Shown piece by piece: positions 6,152 to 7,765 of a DNA stretch of 7,765 nucleotides. The stretch's first letter is position 1; the number at the start of each line of letters is the position of its first letter. The notes beneath the pieces are model-generated. The model saw only the letters and a program-made list of their open reading frames with translations, had not been told where the DNA came from and did not search any database. Made by a program: the position numbers and the translations under genes. Source of the stretch: Sulfuricurvum sp. IAE1 (GTDB taxonomy: Bacteria > Campylobacterota > Campylobacteria > Campylobacterales > Sulfurimonadaceae); assembly GCA_945867285.1 (NCBI GenBank), contig CAMBHX010000075.1:1-7765 (forward strand), given 5' to 3'.

Positions 6152-6193
6152 GCAAACAACACTAATTACCGTCCTGCTTACGCTGTAGCGTAA
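6152..6193 (+). other. tmRNA proteolysis tag reading frame
   Basis: Thirteen codons from GCA encode ANNTNYRPAYAVA and end in TAA. The ANN start and PAYA core resemble the tags of Campylobacter and Helicobacter, but the end is AVA and not the more usual KAA or LAA. The last residue is still Ala, as needed for ClpXP-type recognition. Confidence 0.92.
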
Positions 6194-6410
6194 GTTTAAT
6201 TTAACTTTAGGACTGCGCTACCTTCTTATGCTATAACGAGAAGGGCTTGGCGTATAACTCATGTGATAGCTATACTCTCGGAGTGTCTCGTACGAGAATG
6301 AATTTAGAGAATTGGATGCTGTAGCTTTGCACGTTGTGTGAAGGTGTCTGAAAAATAAACAACGTTACTAAGCATGTAGACGCCTTTATTCGCTAGGTTT
6401 AGGACTGGGG

Positions 6411-6433
6411 TTCGATCCCCCACGCCTCCACCA
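6411..6433 (+). other. Probable attachment (att) site at the ssrA 3' end
   Basis: The T loop, 3' acceptor strand and CCA of tmRNA are a classical core for tyrosine integrases. Here an integrase gene follows 194 bp downstream on the same strand. The exact crossover cannot be set without the second copy, which should lie at the far end of the element outside the window. Confidence 0.6.
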
Positions 6434-6475
6434 TTCTATCATTTAACCCCCTCTAATACCATTCAAATAACCCCC
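6430..6475 (+). repeat. Imperfect direct repeats beside the ssrA 3' end
   Basis: ACCATTC-tatc-ATTTAACCCCC (6430-6451) is followed by ACCATTC-AAATAACCCCC (6458-6475); the second copy lacks four bases. The 9-mer CATTCTATC also recurs at 6432-6440 and 6496-6504. The first copy starts in the tmRNA terminus, so the region may hold integrase arm sites or traces of earlier recombination. Confidence 0.5.
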
Positions 6476-6556
6476 ACAAAAGCCCACATTTTAGGCATTC
6501 TATCGCTATTTAGTCTATAATAGCCTACAATACATATTAATACAATCCAAGTTTTT

Positions 6557-6596
6557 AATGTACTTTTAAACGTACTTTTTTATAATGTACTTTTAA
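6557..6596 (+). repeat. 13-bp direct repeats AATGTACTTTTAA
   Basis: Identical copies at 6557-6569 and 6584-6596 have starts 27 bp apart, with a partial copy GTACTTTT at 6572-6579 between them. A degenerate inverted copy, AAAAGGTACATTAT, covers the integrase start (6617-6630). The second full copy overlaps TATAAT. Confidence 0.6.
6581..6586 (+). promoter_or_regulatory. Candidate -10 element of the integrase gene
   Basis: A perfect TATAAT lies 41 bp before the integrase ATG, embedded in the 13-bp repeats. No convincing -35 is present. The repeats placed at -35 and -10 would let the integrase or an excisionase block its own transcription. Confidence 0.4.
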
Positions 6597-6627
6597 TTTT
6601 AGTAAAAATAGACTAAAAAGGTACATT

Positions 6628-7765
6628 ATGGCGAATAAAAAAGTAACCCCTCTCACTGATACAGAAATCAAGAACGCCAAAGCAAAAGTCAAAGAGTACA
6701 CCCTACCCGATGGGAACGGATTACAACTTTTAATCAAAACAGATGGGCGTAAAAATTGGGAGATACGCTACACGATTGAGGGGAAAGCTAAAAAGACTAC
6801 TGGAGGCAATTATCCTACTGTTACCCTTGCAATGGCACGTAAAAAAAGGGATGAGATAAAAAGCAAAGTAGCCAAAGGGATTAACCCGATAGAAGAGAAA
6901 AAAGAAATCAAAGAAATAGCCAAAGCAAAAAAAGACGAAGCTAACGCCCTCGAAGCCTCTCAAATTCATTTAGTAGCTTATAAGTGGTTATCTACCCATA
7001 AATGTGCAGAAGCAACTACAGCGAAGCGAAAGAGAGCGTTTGAGCGTGATTTGTTTCCTCATTGGTGCGAGTATGATGAATTTCATCACGTCACCACCTC
7101 AAAGAAGATGGGAGACATCACCCACGGTGAACTGATGAAGATTATCGCTGATAAGGGAATAGCAACACCCGAAACAGCGAACCGCCTCTTTGCTGATTGT
7201 GTGAGATTGTGGACGTATGCAGTGAGTCACGATTATATCGATTACAACATCACCCACAAAATAGATAAAAGCAACGTACCAAAACAAGAAAAAAAGAATT
7301 ATGCAAAAATCACCGACCCTGAAATAATAGGGGAGCTTATGCGTACCATAGACACCTACCAAGGCAATGGGGGTGTAATTGTGCGTAACCTTTTACGCTT
7401 TGTGGCACTCATCCCGTTAAGAGCTGATAATCTCTGCGGTTTAAAATGGGAGCAGGTGGATTTAAAAAATAACCTCATCACGATACCACGCCAAGAGATG
7501 AAGATTAAAAACAAGAACCTACCCGATTTTAAAATTCCCTTGCCACTCCAAGCAGTCAAAATTCTTGAAGAGGTTTATAAAATCACTGGGTGGGGCGTGT
7601 GGGTATTCCACGGATTGAGAGATATTAATCAAAGTGTAAATCGTGAAAGTGCCAATAAAGCTTTAAGAGTGATGGGGTTTACTGATGAGGTTATGGGGCG
7701 TAAACAAACGCTACATAGCTTTAGAGGTACGTTTCGCTCATTAGTTGAAACTCACGCACTAGAAC
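6628..7765 (+). CDS. Tyrosine recombinase/integrase with DUF4102 arm domain (3' end outside window)
   Basis: The frame is open from the ATG to the right edge (379 codons). Residues about 5-88 match the DUF4102 arm-DNA-binding domain of P4-type integrases: LTDTEIKNAKAKVKEYTL, PDGNGLQLLI, WEIRYTIEGKAKK, NYPTVTLAMARKKRDE. A Lys/Glu-rich linker follows (about 90-115), then a core-binding domain (about 118-215). The catalytic domain shows Arg265 in PLRADNLCGLKWEQVD, Lys candidates 292-296, and the box II His363/Arg366 in LHSFRGTF. The window ends before the second His/Trp and the nucleophilic Tyr, so activity cannot be judged. AAAAGG (6616-6621) lies 6 nt before the ATG, and an in-frame stop at 6583 excludes a much longer start. 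The domain is typical of integrases that use tRNA or tmRNA 3' ends, in agreement with ssrA just upstream. Confidence 0.93.
   Translation, partial: MANKKVTPLTDTEIKNAKAKVKEYTLPDGNGLQLLIKTDGRKNWEIRYTIEGKAKKTTGGNYPTVTLAMARKKRDEIKSKVAKGINPIEEKKEIKEIAKAKKDEANALEASQIHLVAYKWLSTHKCAEATTAKRKRAFERDLFPHWCEYDEFHHVTTSKKMGDITHGELMKIIADKGIATPETANRLFADCVRLWTYAVSHDYIDYNITHKIDKSNVPKQEKKNYAKITDPEIIGELMRTIDTYQGNGGVIVRNLLRFVALIPLRADNLCGLKWEQVDLKNNLITIPRQEMKIKNKNLPDFKIPLPLQAVKILEEVYKITGWGVWVFHGLRDINQSVNRESANKALRVMGFTDEVMGRKQTLHSFRGTFRSLVETHALE

Larger units (their letters stand above)
6062..6433 (+). ncRNA. ssrA: Transfer-messenger RNA (tmRNA)
   Basis: tmRNA with SmpB rescues stalled ribosomes and tags the unfinished protein for proteolysis. 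The 5' end GGGGGCG (6062-6068) pairs over 7 bp with CGCCTCC (6423-6429), followed by discriminator A and an encoded CCA (6431-6433). The T arm TGGGG-TTCGATC-CCCCA is at 6406-6422 and the 5' tRNA-like part shows the conserved GGCTTCGACTGG. The tag frame runs 6152-6193: resume codon GCA, peptide ANNTNYRPAYAVA, stop TAA, with a second in-frame TAA at 6197. The stretch between tag and 3' end contains complementary segments fitting the usual pseudoknots. At about 372 nt it is a one-piece tmRNA of normal size. The 3' end is the probable integration site of the element encoding the downstream integrase, and it still carries an intact acceptor stem. Confidence 0.97.
6509..6617. repeat. 10-bp inverted repeat bracketing the integrase promoter region
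   Basis: TTTAGTCTAT (6509-6518) and ATAGACTAAA (6608-6617) are exact reverse complements about 89 bp apart, the second lying next to the ribosome binding site of the integrase gene. Arm-type binding sites or an autoregulatory operator pair are possible readings. Confidence 0.45.

Noticed and set aside
6434..6627. CRISPR-like array in the repeats after ssrA
   Set aside because: The repeats are short (9-22 bp), few, irregularly spaced and of different kinds, with no spacers of even length and no cas genes.
6555..7559. Several minus-strand open frames opposite the integrase
   Set aside because: They are Phe/Leu/Ser-rich readings of the Lys/Glu-rich integrase strand, with no family resemblance; the plus-strand frame is continuous and has clear DUF4102 and recombinase motifs.

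Overview
The window looks like chromosomal DNA of a campylobacterotal (epsilonproteobacterial) organism, probably a free-living sulfur oxidiser of the Sulfurimonas/Sulfuricurvum kind. The evidence is a tmRNA tag ending PAYAVA (close to the PAYAKAA tags of Campylobacter and Helicobacter), an ArsRS-type two-component pair, a tight panB-ruvB pair and compact, overlapping gene packing. The genus is an inference from recall, not from a search.

Layout, left to right. (1) The 3' part of lgt (+, cut by the window edge), then a 57-codon YjfB-like putative motility gene (+) with a good sigma-28 (FliA)-like promoter. (2) A minus-strand operon read from 2839 down to 591: a secreted Cys/Met-rich Spy/CpxP-like protein, an OmpR-family response regulator and a membrane histidine kinase, with spacings of 3 nt and a 4-nt overlap. 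Its kinase end overlaps the yjfB-like gene tail to tail by 11 bp. (3) A minus-strand panB-ruvB pair with no base between stop and start. (4) Divergently, on the plus strand, a small stand-alone HPt-like protein translationally coupled (ATGA) to trpA. (5) ssrA (tmRNA, 6062-6433). (6) 194 bp of AT-rich, repeat-rich DNA, then a tyrosine integrase with an N-terminal DUF4102 arm-binding domain, running off the right edge before its catalytic tyrosine. This is the classical arrangement of an integrative element inserted at the 3' end of ssrA; the element itself lies beyond the window.

How the parts fit. The minus-strand operon reads as an envelope-stress or metal/acid sensing module: a periplasmic metal-binding-type chaperone candidate together with the kinase and regulator that may control it. 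The HPt-trpA and panB-ruvB pairs are compact housekeeping couplings. The right end, from the tmRNA 3' end onward, is the likely boundary between core genome and an accessory island.

No stretch over 300 bp lacks a gene. The largest non-coding gaps are 6434-6627 (repeats, probable integrase promoter), 4686-4835 (divergent promoter region), 5978-6061 (tmRNA promoter) and 2840-2915 (promoter of the minus-strand operon). I could not identify any convincing intrinsic terminator. I do not see a clearly novel system within the window; the best lead is the Cys/Met-rich protein with its two-component pair, and the element whose edge is visible at the right.
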